64,000 nucleotides of DNA from Clostridiales bacterium (GCA_012519845.1 JAAYPK010000035.1:1-64000), one strand, 5' to 3'. Positions 27,088 to 36,946 are shown, counted from the stretch's first letter. Translations and numbers: made by a program. The notes: a model not told the origin generated them from the letters alone.

Positions 27088-27903
27088 ATGGATAAGAAAC
27101 TAAGTGGAAATTTAATTATTATTGGTGGAGCAGAAGATAAAGAAGGGAAAAAAGAAATATTAAAAAAAGTGTGCAATTGCATTAATAAATTAACAGATAT
27201 TTTATTAGTAGCTACAATTGCTACTGAATATCCAAAGGAAATGGCTAGTAAATATAAAAAAGCTTTTGGAGAATTAGGTGTTAAGAATATAAAAATTTTA
27301 GATATTAGCAAAAGAGAAGAGGCGTTTATAGATGAAAACAAGTTAATAATAGAAGAGGCTTCATTAATATTTTTTACTGGAGGAGATCAATTAAGAATAA
27401 CCAGCTTGATTGGAGGAACTCCAATATATGATGCATTAAAAGAATCGGCAAATAAGGGAAAATATATAGTTGGAACCTCAGCAGGTGCATCAGTAATGTG
27501 TGATACTATGATTTTAGAAGGTGAAGATGAAGAGGCACCGAGAAAATGCACAATTAAAATGTCTTCAGGATTAGGGTTAGTTAACAATATAATTATTGAT
27601 CAACATTTTATTCAAAGAGGAAGAATTGGAAGATTATTAACAGCAGTGGCTCAAAATCCAGAAGTTTTAGGAATCGGAATAGATGAAAATACAGCTATTT
27701 GTTTGAATTTTGAAGGAGACATTGAAGTAATAGGTGAAGGTGCCGTTTATTTTGTTGACGGAAGTAAGATAACCTATAGCAATGTATCTGAACAACAAAG
27801 TAATGAGGTACTAAGTATATATAATGTTAGAGTAGACGTATTAAAAGAAGGTAACAAATTTAGTCTTAAAAGAAGGGCACCTTTTGAGGAGGAAAAATCT
27901 TAA
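27088..27903 (+). CDS. cphB: Cyanophycinase
   Basis: About 271 residues, normal for cyanophycinase (peptidase family S51). It cleaves cyanophycin (multi-Arg-poly-Asp) to beta-Asp-Arg dipeptides. The nucleophile is visible in GTSAGASVM; FTGGDQLR and QHFIQRGRIGRL are further family blocks. GAGGTG precedes the ATG. The cyanophycin synthetase gene starts at once downstream, and GAGGAGG for that gene lies in the last codons of this one. The pair makes and degrades the polymer. Confidence 0.95.
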   Translation: MDKKLSGNLIIIGGAEDKEGKKEILKKVCNCINKLTDILLVATIATEYPKEMASKYKKAFGELGVKNIKILDISKREEAFIDENKLIIEEASLIFFTGGDQLRITSLIGGTPIYDALKESANKGKYIVGTSAGASVMCDTMILEGEDEEAPRKCTIKMSSGLGLVNNIIIDQHFIQRGRIGRLLTAVAQNPEVLGIGIDENTAICLNFEGDIEVIGEGAVYFVDGSKITYSNVSEQQSNEVLSIYNVRVDVLKEGNKFSLKRRAPFEEEKS

Positions 27904-27904
27904 G

Positions 27905-30532
27905 ATGAAAATAATAAAACAAAAAATATATGAAGGAATAAATATATATTCTCATAAAAAATGTATTAGAATAGATGTTGATTTGTGCGGTTATGCTGAA
28001 ATTCCAAGTAAGGATATACCAAATTTTAATCAAGAACTTGTTGAAATGATTCCAGAATTAAAATCACATAGATGTGGTATTGATGAAGAAGGCGGATTTG
28101 TAAAAAGGCTAAAAGAAGGCACTTATTTGGCTCATATATGTGAGCATATAATAATAGCAATTCAAAACAAATTAGGTATAGAAGTTGCATACGGAAAAGC
28201 AAGAGAAATTAAAGATGATTTATACTATATAATATTTCAATATGAATATAAAACAGTTGCGATAGAAACTGCTAGATTAGCAATAGATATAATTAATAGT
28301 TTAATTAATGAACAAAAAATAAGTTATGAGGATAGAATAAAAATTTTAGAAGAAATATTATCAAAAGAGATAACAGGACCAAGTACACAAGCCATAAAGC
28401 TAGCAGCTAATAGATTAGGGCTACCAACTATGCAATTAAGTGATAGTGGCTTTTTTCAAATTGGTTATGGGAAGCAAGGTCGCGTTATAGAAGCCACAAT
28501 AGGATCAAATAGTAGTTGTGTAGCAGTTGATATAGCTTCTGATAAATTATTAACAAAGGAACTGCTTAAAAGTCAGAATATACCTGTAGCAGAAGGAAAT
28601 AAGGTTACTAATATAATTAATTTACTAAAAGAAGGAGAAGTATTGGGATATCCACTTGTATTAAAACCAAGATTTGGTTGTAAAGGAGATGGAGTAATAC
28701 TAAATATTTCTTGCGAAAAAGAGCTAATTGAAGCCTATAATTCCATTAAGGATAAGTATCCTGATTTAATTATAGAAAAAAATATTGAAGGAAATGACTA
28801 TAGGGTATGTGTGGTAGGTAATAAGGTAATAGCAGTTTCACTAAGAATTCCACCTTTTATTATTTGTGATGGAATTCATGATATAAAGTTTTTAATTAGG
28901 AAAGTTAATGAAGATTCAAAAAGAGGATTCGATCATGAAAAACCATTAACTAAAATAAAAATAGATGAAAAATTATTAAAAACAGTTAAGAAGCAGGGCT
29001 ATAGTTTATCTTCTATACCACCTGAAGGTAAAAAAATAACCTTAAGATATAATGCAAATTTATCTACTGGCGGGGAAGCAATAGATTATACTGAATTAAT
29101 TAGTGAAGAAAATAAAGAAATATGTATACGGGCAGCAAAAATAATAGGTCTTGATATATGTGGAATAGATATAAAAACTAAAGATATAAGTCAATCATTG
29201 AATAGTAATGGGGTAATTATAGAAGTAAATGCCGCACCAGGTATAAGAATGCATGAACATCCAAGTGTAGGTATATCAAGGAAGGTTGGCGAGGCTATAT
29301 TAAGATTACAGTATAAAGGAGAACCTTGTAATATACCTGTAATATCTGTTACAGGAACTAATGGAAAGACTACCACTACAAGATTAATATCTCATGTACT
29401 TAGTACTATGGGATATAAAGTTGGAATGACTTCAACAGAAGGAATTTTTATAGGTGGGAAATGTATTGATAAAGGCGATGATACTGGTTATTTAAGTGCA
29501 AGAACCATTTTATTTAATAAAGAAGTTGAAGTAGCAGTATTAGAAACAGCAAGAGGAGGTATAATCAAAAAAGGATTAGCCTATGAAAATGCAGATGTTG
29601 CTGTAATAACAAATATAACAGAGGATCATTTGGGGTTAGATGGAATAAATACAATGGAAGAATTAGCATTTGTAAAATCATTAGTAGGGGAAGCTGTAAA
29701 AGCTTCAGGATATGCTGTAATTAATTGTGATGATAAATGGAGTAAAAAAATAATTCCAAGAATTAAAGTTAATAAAATATTCTTTTCCAAAAACAAAGAA
29801 AATCCATTATTAATAAATGAAATTAATAATGGAGGAATAGCTGTGTTTGTAGAAGGGGAAAACATCTATGTAATTAATGATAATAAGAAGTATCACATAA
29901 TTAATATAGAAAACATGCCTCTTACTTTTGGAGGAATTTTAGAATTCAATATTGAAAATGCATTGGCTTCATGTGCAGCATTAGTTGGAATAGGAATTGA
30001 TTATTGTATGATATCAAAAGGATTTAAAACATTTCAAATTAATGAACAATACAATCCAGGAAGATTTAATATGTATGATTATAATGGAGTTAATGTAATA
30101 TTAGACTATGGACATAATATTGAGGGATATAAAGCAATTTTCAAAGCAATTGATAAAATTAAAAGTAATAAAGTAATTGGTGTTATTGGAGTTCCAGGAG
30201 ATAGGGAAAATGAAAATATGGTTAAAATAGGTGAGCTGTGTGGTGAGTTTTTAGATTCCATAATAATTAAAGAAGACAAAGATAGACGTGGAAGATTAGA
30301 AGGAGAAACCGCCAATTTGATAAAAGAAGGTATTTTAAAAACTTCTAATAATAAGAATGCATTAATAATTTTAGATGAAATAGATGCATTTAATGAAGCT
30401 ATAAAACTTAGCAAAGAAGGGGACATAATAATAGTTTTCTATGAAGATTTTAATTCTTTGTTAGAAATAATAAAAGGTAATCAGAAAGACAAAGGAATTA
30501 ACGAAAAAAACTTAAATGTAGCAAATAATTAA
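27905..30532 (+). CDS. cphA: Cyanophycin synthetase
   Basis: About 875 residues, typical of CphA. An N-terminal domain (about 1-160) is followed by an ATP-grasp domain (about 215-480) that adds Asp and a Mur-ligase-like domain with P-loop GTNGKTTTTR (about 484-493) that adds Arg. Visible blocks are LVLKPRFGCKGDGV, EVNAAPGIRMHEHP and LDYGHN. ATG 27905 is chosen; it follows the cphB stop directly with GAGGAGG 12 bases upstream. In C. perfringens cyanophycin enzymes have been linked to spore assembly, which fits the position between sipL and spoIIR. A terminator hairpin follows. Confidence 0.95.
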   Translation: MKIIKQKIYEGINIYSHKKCIRIDVDLCGYAEIPSKDIPNFNQELVEMIPELKSHRCGIDEEGGFVKRLKEGTYLAHICEHIIIAIQNKLGIEVAYGKAREIKDDLYYIIFQYEYKTVAIETARLAIDIINSLINEQKISYEDRIKILEEILSKEITGPSTQAIKLAANRLGLPTMQLSDSGFFQIGYGKQGRVIEATIGSNSSCVAVDIASDKLLTKELLKSQNIPVAEGNKVTNIINLLKEGEVLGYPLVLKPRFGCKGDGVILNISCEKELIEAYNSIKDKYPDLIIEKNIEGNDYRVCVVGNKVIAVSLRIPPFIICDGIHDIKFLIRKVNEDSKRGFDHEKPLTKIKIDEKLLKTVKKQGYSLSSIPPEGKKITLRYNANLSTGGEAIDYTELISEENKEICIRAAKIIGLDICGIDIKTKDISQSLNSNGVIIEVNAAPGIRMHEHPSVGISRKVGEAILRLQYKGEPCNIPVISVTGTNGKTTTTRLISHVLSTMGYKVGMTSTEGIFIGGKCIDKGDDTGYLSARTILFNKEVEVAVLETARGGIIKKGLAYENADVAVITNITEDHLGLDGINTMEELAFVKSLVGEAVKASGYAVINCDDKWSKKIIPRIKVNKIFFSKNKENPLLINEINNGGIAVFVEGENIYVINDNKKYHIINIENMPLTFGGILEFNIENALASCAALVGIGIDYCMISKGFKTFQINEQYNPGRFNMYDYNGVNVILDYGHNIEGYKAIFKAIDKIKSNKVIGVIGVPGDRENENMVKIGELCGEFLDSIIIKEDKDRRGRLEGETANLIKEGILKTSNNKNALIILDEIDAFNEAIKLSKEGDIIIVFYEDFNSLLEIIKGNQKDKGINEKNLNVANN

Positions 30533-30537
30533 ATCAT

Positions 30538-30580
30538 AGGCTTAGATATATCAAGTTTTAGGTATATCTAAGCCTTTATT
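30538..30580 (+). terminator. Terminator of the cphBA operon
   Basis: 13-bp perfect stem (AGGCTTAGATATA / TATATCTAAGCCT) with a 12-base loop, followed by TTTATTT. Confidence 0.8.
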
Positions 30581-30687
30581 TAAATATAGAAAATTGATAC
30601 AAATAAACTTTATAATTTCACTTTTTTTATTATTTTTCTTATGATAAAATTAATTCAATAAAGATGCTGAAAGGATTAAAGAATATT

Positions 30688-31530
30688 ATGAGGGAAAAAG
30701 CCTATGCAAAAATTAATATATCTTTAGATGTTATTGGAAAGCGAGAAGATAATTATCATTTACTAAAAATGATTATGCAGACTATAGATGTTTATGATGA
30801 GGTAGAGGTAAAGAAAGCAAATGAAGGAATTAATTTAAGATGTAATAAAAAATTTGTTCCTAATGATGAAAGAAATTTAGCCTATAAGGCTGCAAAATTA
30901 ATGATGGAAAAATATAAAATTAATGGTGGGGTATACATAAACATAAAAAAGAACATACCAGTTTCAGCTGGACTTGCAGGAGGAAGTACTGATGGAGCAG
31001 CTGTTCTTAGGATAATGAATAATTTATTTAATATAAATGCTACTAACCAGGAGTTAAGAGAATTAGGATTAAAATTAGGTGCAGATGTTCCTTTTTGTAT
31101 TGAGGGAGGAACTGCATTATGTGAAGGTATAGGTGAAAAAATAACTCAATTAAAGCCTTTTAAGAATCATATTTTAGTATTAGTAAAGCCAGCCTTTGCA
31201 GTTTCAACAAAAGAAGTATATAAAAAGTATGATATTTCAAAAGTAAGAAAACATCCTAAAACTTTTGACTTAATTAAAGCAATTGAGAAAAATGATTTTT
31301 ATTATGTGGCAAAGAATATGAAAAACCTATTAGAAAATGTGACACTAAAAGAGTATGAAATCTTAATTAATATAAAAGAGCAGATAAAAGAATTTGGAGC
31401 AATTAATTCAATGATGAGTGGAAGTGGTCCAAGTGTATATGGCTTTTTTGATGATATGCTAAAAGCGAAAGAATGCTATGATGAAATGAAGAAAGTATAT
31501 AGAGATGTTTTTATTACAAGAACAATATAG
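30688..31530 (+). CDS. ispE: 4-diphosphocytidyl-2-C-methyl-D-erythritol kinase
   Basis: GHMP-family kinase of about 280 residues. It phosphorylates CDP-methylerythritol in the MEP isoprenoid pathway. It shows the N-terminal AYAKINISLDV, the ATP-binding PVSAGLAGGSTDGAA and the C-terminal MSGSGPSVYGFF. ATG 30688 fits family length; an in-frame ATG at 30664 has no ribosome site and adds eight atypical residues. It is followed by spoIIR. Confidence 0.95.
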   Translation: MREKAYAKINISLDVIGKREDNYHLLKMIMQTIDVYDEVEVKKANEGINLRCNKKFVPNDERNLAYKAAKLMMEKYKINGGVYINIKKNIPVSAGLAGGSTDGAAVLRIMNNLFNINATNQELRELGLKLGADVPFCIEGGTALCEGIGEKITQLKPFKNHILVLVKPAFAVSTKEVYKKYDISKVRKHPKTFDLIKAIEKNDFYYVAKNMKNLLENVTLKEYEILINIKEQIKEFGAINSMMSGSGPSVYGFFDDMLKAKECYDEMKKVYRDVFITRTI

Positions 31531-31534
31531 ATAT

Positions 31535-31563
31535 GAATAGAAAGCCTTTTTATGGACATAATT
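31535..31563 (+). promoter_or_regulatory. Sigma-F-like promoter of spoIIR
   Basis: GAATA, 14-base spacer, GGACATAATT. The -10 fully matches the forespore pattern GGnnAnAnTw, and the -35 is one off GYATA. spoIIR is a known sigma-F target. Motif match only. Confidence 0.5.
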
Positions 31564-31584
31564 TAATCCATAAGGAGGTTTTTT

Positions 31585-32205
31585 ATGAAAAAAAATATAT
31601 ATGCTATTTTATTCGTTATTTGTATATCTTTGTTCTCAGGATGTACAAGCATTCAAAAAACATATTATTACAAATATGATGATGTGAAAAATTCTATTAT
31701 TAGATTTCATGTTATTGCAAATAGTGATAGTGATGAGGATCAAAAATTAAAATTAAGAATTAAAGATAAAGTTATAGATAATATATATCCTTTTTTAAAA
31801 GAATCAAAAACTATAGAAGAATCTAGAGAAATAATAAAAAGCAAAGAAAATGATATTATTGAAATAGCTAATTCCATAATTAAGGAGAATGGGTATGATT
31901 ATAAGGTTGAAATAAAACTTGAAAGGGATAATTTCCCTGAAAAATCTTATGGAAGTATAATATTACCTCAAGGAAATTATGAAGCTTTTAAAATAATAAT
32001 TGGAAGTGGAGAAGGAAAGAATTGGTGGTGTGTAATGTTTCCACCTTTGTGTTTTGTTGATGTTACAAAGGGACAAGTTGAGGATGAAAAAAGTAAAGAA
32101 GAATTAGATAATGAAATAGAAAAGAATACTGATGATAATACAGAAGAGGAAGATGTTGAAGTGAAATTTAAAATTGTAGAATGGTTTGAAGATATATTTA
32201 ATTAA
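31585..32205 (+). CDS. spoIIR: Stage II sporulation protein R
   Basis: About 206 residues. SpoIIR is the forespore signal that activates SpoIIGA to process pro-sigma-E in the mother cell. Family blocks are IIRFHVIANSDSDEDQKLKL and GNWW-type GKNWWCVMFPPLCFVD. The N-terminus is a secretion signal ending in FSGC, a near-lipobox, so it could be a lipoprotein. The C-terminal tail (about 170-195) is highly acidic. AAGGAGG precedes ATG. A sigma-F-like promoter is just upstream. Confidence 0.95.
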   Translation: MKKNIYAILFVICISLFSGCTSIQKTYYYKYDDVKNSIIRFHVIANSDSDEDQKLKLRIKDKVIDNIYPFLKESKTIEESREIIKSKENDIIEIANSIIKENGYDYKVEIKLERDNFPEKSYGSIILPQGNYEAFKIIIGSGEGKNWWCVMFPPLCFVDVTKGQVEDEKSKEELDNEIEKNTDDNTEEEDVEVKFKIVEWFEDIFN

Positions 32206-32339
32206 GGTTAGTCTTCAAATAAAGTTAATATGTACTCATAAATACAATACAAAAAATGGCTTTAATAAAATTTCACTTGATAAATATTTCTTTTAATCAT
32301 AAACTATAAAATGTAATGAATAAATGGAGGAATAATAAT

Positions 32340-33329
32340 ATGACTAGAGCGTTGGCAATGATGTCAGGTGGATTAGATAGTGGTTTAGCTGCAAAATTAA
32401 TAAAAGATCAAGGTATTGAAGTAATAGGTATATGCTTTAAATCTTATTTTTTTGGAGAAGAAAATGCAGTAAAAATGGCTAAACAAATAGGAATAAGATT
32501 GGAAGTAATTGATTTTTCGGAAAAACATTTAATTATGGTAAAGAATCCTAAGCATGGTAGAGGTAAGAATATGAATCCTTGCATAGATTGTCATGCTATG
32601 ATGATGAATTATTGTGGTAAAATCCTAGAAGAATACAATGCAGATTTTATTATAACAGGAGAGGTGTTAAATCAAAGACCAATGTCTCAAAATAAACAAG
32701 CCTTAAATACTGTTAAAAAAGAATCTGGATTTTCAAATAAAATATTAAGACCACTATGTGCATTAAATTTAGAACCTACAGAAATGGAATTAAGTGGACT
32801 TGTTGATAGAGAAAAATTATTAGATATTTCAGGTAGAAGTAGAAAGGTACAAATGGAATTAGCAGAGAAATGGGGAATAAAAGATTATCCATCTCCAGCT
32901 GGAGGATGTAAACTAACTGAACCTAATTATTCTGTAAGACTAAAAAAAGCTTTAGAAATAAATGAAAATATAACACCAAAGGAAATTGCATTACTAAACT
33001 ATGGTAGGCATTTTATAAGTGAAAATAATTGCGAAATTATTGTTTCTAGAACAGGAGAAGAGGCAGAAAAGATAAAAGAAATTTTGACAAAAGAAGATTT
33101 GGTATTTATTCCTTCAAGTCATATGGGAGCAATGGCTATTATTCATGGAACTTCTGATGAAAATGATAGGAACCTTGCATGTAGAATAGTTGCTAGATAT
33201 AGTAAAGGGAAAGATTGTGATTCTGTTACTATTAAGTATGGAAATTTTGGAACTAAATTTAATAAAGAAATTAGTGTTAAACCTATGAAAGATGAAGAAA
33301 TAAATGATTATTTAATACAGTATAAATAA
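32340..33329 (+). CDS. PP-loop ATPase, MnmA/ThiI-like tRNA thiolation homologue
   Basis: About 329 residues. The N-terminal PP-loop (ALAMMSGGLDSGLAA) binds ATP for adenylation, as in tRNA thiolases. It also has a CxxC (PCIDC, about residues 82-85) and a later Cys in SPAGGCKLTEP, candidate sulfur carriers. The C-terminal domain (about 220-329) ends in KYGNFGTKFNKEISVKPM and is unlike classical MnmA. ATG 32340 has GGAGG at good spacing; an upstream in-frame start (32316) lacks one. Databases often label such genes as tRNA methyl/thio-transferases; the precise substrate is not established from sequence. Confidence 0.75.
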   Translation: MTRALAMMSGGLDSGLAAKLIKDQGIEVIGICFKSYFFGEENAVKMAKQIGIRLEVIDFSEKHLIMVKNPKHGRGKNMNPCIDCHAMMMNYCGKILEEYNADFIITGEVLNQRPMSQNKQALNTVKKESGFSNKILRPLCALNLEPTEMELSGLVDREKLLDISGRSRKVQMELAEKWGIKDYPSPAGGCKLTEPNYSVRLKKALEINENITPKEIALLNYGRHFISENNCEIIVSRTGEEAEKIKEILTKEDLVFIPSSHMGAMAIIHGTSDENDRNLACRIVARYSKGKDCDSVTIKYGNFGTKFNKEISVKPMKDEEINDYLIQYK

Positions 33330-33350
33330 AGAATGTTGAGGGAAGAATAA

Positions 33351-33773
33351 ATGGAAAATAATGCTGTGATTAGTATTTTGAGCAACAACAATATTAGTGA
33401 AGGAGAACAAATAGAAGTATTATCTCCAGGAAAATATATAAAACTTGATGATGGCTATAAGGCAATTTATGAAGAAACAGAATTATCTGGAATGGATGGG
33501 ACTACCACCACTGTAATAATTAAGGAAAAAGAAGTGATTTTAGAAAGAGAAGGCACAACAACAACTAAAATGATATTTAATGAAAATGAACCTTCAATAT
33601 CATTATATAATACTCCATATGGAATGCTTGAAATCACCATATCTACTAATAGACTAGATGTAGACATGAATGATGAAGGTGGGGAAATAAGTATAAATTA
33701 TGATATGGCAATAGCAGGACAAAGTCCTCTTAACACATCCTTATTATTAAAAGTTAAAATGACAAAGCAATAA
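33351..33773 (+). CDS. DUF1934 (YwiB-like) protein
   Basis: About 140 residues forming a small beta-barrel-like protein of the DUF1934 family. Indicators are the alternating beta pattern with TTTTVIIKEKEVILEREG and the C-terminal IAGQSPLNTSLLLKVK block. Function is unknown in the family; a lipocalin-like fold is known for relatives. It lies 21 bases after the PP-loop gene in the same direction and may be in one operon with it. GAGGGAAG precedes the ATG. Confidence 0.75.
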   Translation: MENNAVISILSNNNISEGEQIEVLSPGKYIKLDDGYKAIYEETELSGMDGTTTTVIIKEKEVILEREGTTTTKMIFNENEPSISLYNTPYGMLEITISTNRLDVDMNDEGGEISINYDMAIAGQSPLNTSLLLKVKMTKQ

Positions 33774-33848
33774 TATATTTATATGTTGATTAACCATCTA
33801 CAGTTATGGCAATAATTAGAATAACAAAATAAGGTAGGTGGTTTTTTA

Positions 33849-34142
33849 ATGGATATGACAGAAAAATATATTTTTATATTAAGTATGATTTGCAGGCATT
33901 ATTCTATAGAACCTGTAAATTTTTTAAATATATTAAAAGACAAAGATAATAAATACTTATTTTTATTATTATTAAAAAAATATAAATGTATTGATGAAAA
34001 TAAAATAAAAGAGGATCTAAAGTTAAAAAACAAGCGGAGCTTAACATATAATCTTAAAAGGGCAGAAGAAAGGTTACTTATAAATAGCGCCTTTAGGGAG
34101 AAATTCTTTGAAATAGAAGAAGACTTGTTAAAGCATAAATAA
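33849..34142 (+). CDS. Small protein resembling DnaA domain IV
   Basis: 97 residues, all helical in appearance. The pattern [14 protein letters not shown] ... [19 protein letters not shown] ... [14 protein letters not shown] recalls the DnaA C-terminal DNA-binding domain (helix-turn-helix with a following basic helix), but without AAA+ or other domains. This reading is by pattern only and is uncertain. AGGTAGG precedes ATG. It lies about 100 bases before rho in the same direction. If correct it could be a stand-alone DNA-binding protein; otherwise unknown. Confidence 0.6.
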   Translation: MDMTEKYIFILSMICRHYSIEPVNFLNILKDKDNKYLFLLLLKKYKCIDENKIKEDLKLKNKRSLTYNLKRAEERLLINSAFREKFFEIEEDLLKHK

Positions 34143-34246
34143 AAATATATAATAATTATATAGGATTTAAAACATTTCTTATTTCACTTCAATATAATTT
34201 CAACAGATTTCCAGTTAATTTAAATACAAAATTTGGAGGTGTCATT

Positions 34247-35635
34247 TTGACAAAAGAACAATATGAAAATAAAACTTTAGCAGAATTGAAGGAGATAGCT
34301 AAAGAGTTAGGTATAAAAAATATATCTAAGTTTAAAAAGAATGAGCTTATAGATGAGATAATATTATCAAATAGTCATTCTGTTAAAAAAGATGGAGTAA
34401 TATTAAAAGAAAAAATTGCCCCAAAAGTAGATAATAGAACTAATTTAAATAAAAATAATAATCAAATGAAGCCAGAGGAAAAGAAAGAACAATTAAAATC
34501 AATAATTAATAATTCTGATATTGCAAAAGGTATTTTAGAAATATTAGAAAATAATAGTTTTGGATTTTTAAGATGTAAAAATTATTTAACTAGCAGTGAG
34601 GATATATATGTTTCACCTTCACAAATAAGAAGATTTAATTTAAAAACTGGAGATGAAGTTATTGGAAAGGTTAGAGAAGCAAAAGAAGGAGAAAAATTTA
34701 AAGCATTAATATATGTTGATAAAGTTAATGGTGAGCATCCTGAAAAAGCCATTGGAAGAACTGCTTTTGAAAACTTAATTCCAATATATCCAACAGAAAG
34801 AATAAGGCTTGAATCAAATAATTCTTCAGATTTATCATCAAGACTTATGGATATTATTTGTCCAATTGGAAAAGGTCAAAGAGGAATTATAGTAGCACCA
34901 CCTAAAGCAGGAAAAACAACTTTACTTAAAAAAATTGCTCAAAGTATATCAGCAAATGAACCAGAATCGGTTTTAATAGTATTACTTATTGATGAAAGAC
35001 CAGAAGAAGTTACAGATATGCAAAGAAGTATTAATGGTGAAGTAATTTATTCAACCTTTGATGAAGAGCCTCAAAATCATGCTAAAGTATCTCAAATTGT
35101 TTTGGAAAGAGCTAAAAGAATAGTGGAACAAGGAAAAGATGTAATAATTCTATTGGACAGTTTAACTAGATTATCAAGAGCTTATAATTTAACTGTTACT
35201 CCATCAGGTAGAACATTATCAGGGGGATTAGATCCAAGTGCACTAATAATGCCTAAAAAATTCTTTGGAGCAGCTAGAAATATTGAAAATGGTGGAAGTT
35301 TAACAATATTGGCAACAGCATTAGTTGATACTGGCTCAAGAATGGATGATATGATTTTTGAAGAATTTAAAGGAACTGGGAATATGGAAGTTCATTTAGA
35401 TAGAAAGCTTCAAGAAAGAAGAATTTTCCCTGCTATAGATATATATAAATCAGGAACAAGAAAAGAAGACTTATTATTAAATGAAGAAGAAAAAGAAGTT
35501 GCTTTCTCATTAAGAAAAACAATGTATAAAGAGGGAAATATAGAAGCTATTACTGAAAATTTAATTACAATGTTATCAAAAACAAAAAATAACAAAGAAT
35601 TTATTAATTTATTTCAAAAAAATGAAAATAAATAA
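34247..35635 (+). CDS. rho: Transcription termination factor Rho
   Basis: About 462 residues. It has an N-terminal SAP-like Rho_N helix bundle ([25 protein letters not shown]), an Asn/Lys-rich linker, the RNA-binding cold-shock-like domain (about 95-170), then the RecA-type motor with P-loop [11 protein letters not shown] and Walker B VIILLDS. Rho is an ATP-dependent RNA helicase that ends transcription. The start is TTG with GGAGGT 6 bases upstream. A long symmetric hairpin follows the gene. Confidence 0.97.
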   Translation: MTKEQYENKTLAELKEIAKELGIKNISKFKKNELIDEIILSNSHSVKKDGVILKEKIAPKVDNRTNLNKNNNQMKPEEKKEQLKSIINNSDIAKGILEILENNSFGFLRCKNYLTSSEDIYVSPSQIRRFNLKTGDEVIGKVREAKEGEKFKALIYVDKVNGEHPEKAIGRTAFENLIPIYPTERIRLESNNSSDLSSRLMDIICPIGKGQRGIIVAPPKAGKTTLLKKIAQSISANEPESVLIVLLIDERPEEVTDMQRSINGEVIYSTFDEEPQNHAKVSQIVLERAKRIVEQGKDVIILLDSLTRLSRAYNLTVTPSGRTLSGGLDPSALIMPKKFFGAARNIENGGSLTILATALVDTGSRMDDMIFEEFKGTGNMEVHLDRKLQERRIFPAIDIYKSGTRKEDLLLNEEEKEVAFSLRKTMYKEGNIEAITENLITMLSKTKNNKEFINLFQKNENK

Positions 35636-35639
35636 TTAA

Positions 35640-35690
35640 AAATAAAGTATTATTTTAAGATGTAAAGATGCTTAAAATAATACTTTATTT
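35640..35690. terminator. Bidirectional terminator between rho and the diacylglycerol glycosyltransferase
   Basis: 20-bp perfect inverted repeat (35640-35659 with 35671-35690) with an 11-base loop, between convergent genes. Confidence 0.75.
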
Positions 35691-35704
35691 AATTTATAGT
35701 TAAA

Positions 35705-36808
35705 TTAAACATTAATTAAATTACTTGAAATTGAAACAATTTTTTTTGTGGAATAAGTTGAAGACAAATTATTCATATTTTTTTTCATTTCTTTCAATTT
35801 ATTTGGATTTTCAATTAAAAAATCTAAGGTAGAGTTAATATCTTTAACATTATTAATGCATATTGCGTAGCCATTTTCACAAAGAAATTTTGTATTTTCC
35901 ATTTCCTGACCAGGAATAGAGAAAGGTATGATTAATGGTAAATTCTTTACAATTGATTCTGTGGCAGTAAGACCACCAGGCTTAGATATTATTGCATCAG
36001 AATAATCCATTAGCATAGAAACATCATTTGTGAAACCTAAAATATGAATTTTTTTATTAGGGTACTTTTGAGAACACTTATTAATTATTTGTTCTTTCAA
36101 AGCTTTATTATTTCCACAAACTACAGTAATTCGCAGTTTATGTTTATTATTTAATAATTCATTAAGAACAAAATAAATATTATTTAGCCCCATACTACCG
36201 CTCATTAATAATAAATTAAAATATTCTTTATCTTTAATTTCAATGACTTTTTTATCATTAGTGTAAAAGTCACTTTTAATAGGAATCCCTAAGGTAACAA
36301 TTTTATCATAAGAAATACCTCTATCTATTAAGGATTTTTTTGTGTATTCACTACCAGTAATATAAAGATCAACAAGCTTGTTTACATAAGTGAAGTGAGC
36401 CTTAAAATCAGTAACAATTGAAATAAAAGGTATAGATATTTTATTTTTTTTCTTTAATTTTGCAAGTAGATTTACTGTTAAAGGATGAGTGCCAATTATT
36501 AAGTCTGGTTTTATTAAATTAATTGATTTAAGTAATTTCTTCGTTGTAAAGGTAAATACAATTTGAAGTAATGTATTTGTTTTTTCACTATCAGTAAAAT
36601 CATAAAACCATCCATAAATTGAAGGAAATTTTGAAGCTAATATTTCATAACCTTTAACAACAGTTTTATTTAGGATTTTACTATTAGAAGCTAAGAAATC
36701 AAGCTTAATACATTCAAAACCTTCCTTAGAAAAGGCATCAATTAAAGAACTAGCAGCTTGATTATGGCCTTGACCTGTAGAAGTTGTTAAGATTAATACT
36801 TTTTTCAT
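35705..36808 (-). CDS. MGDG-synthase-family diacylglycerol glycosyltransferase
   Basis: About 367 residues. The N-terminal MGDG_synth domain starts VLILTTSTGQGHNQAA, followed by FYDFTDSEKT; the C-terminal GT28-type domain has LLMSGSMGLNN and KPGGLTATES (UDP-sugar site). Such enzymes (for example UgtP) glycosylate diacylglycerol to make glycolipids and lipoteichoic acid anchors, at the inner membrane face. That could supply an anchor for the ltaS-like gene in this window. ATG 36808 has GAGTGAT upstream; the longer TTG form does not. Confidence 0.9.
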   Translation of the reverse strand: MKKVLILTTSTGQGHNQAASSLIDAFSKEGFECIKLDFLASNSKILNKTVVKGYEILASKFPSIYGWFYDFTDSEKTNTLLQIVFTFTTKKLLKSINLIKPDLIIGTHPLTVNLLAKLKKKNKISIPFISIVTDFKAHFTYVNKLVDLYITGSEYTKKSLIDRGISYDKIVTLGIPIKSDFYTNDKKVIEIKDKEYFNLLLMSGSMGLNNIYFVLNELLNNKHKLRITVVCGNNKALKEQIINKCSQKYPNKKIHILGFTNDVSMLMDYSDAIISKPGGLTATESIVKNLPLIIPFSIPGQEMENTKFLCENGYAICINNVKDINSTLDFLIENPNKLKEMKKNMNNLSSTYSTKKIVSISSNLINV

Positions 36809-36911
36809 AAAATCACTCAATTCATTTTATATTCAAAAAAATATTCCGTAATTTAAGCATAACTTAAAGTAATGTAAATATATGAAATCTATTTATATAT
36901 TCAAATAATAC

Positions 36912-36939
36912 AGAAAATGGGAAAGACAAAGTCTTTCCC
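36912..36939 (-). terminator. Terminator of rpmE
   Basis: 9-bp perfect stem GGGAAAGAC/GTCTTTCCC with a 3-base loop, followed on the minus strand by ATTTTCTG. Confidence 0.7.
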
Positions 36940-36946
36940 GTATCTT

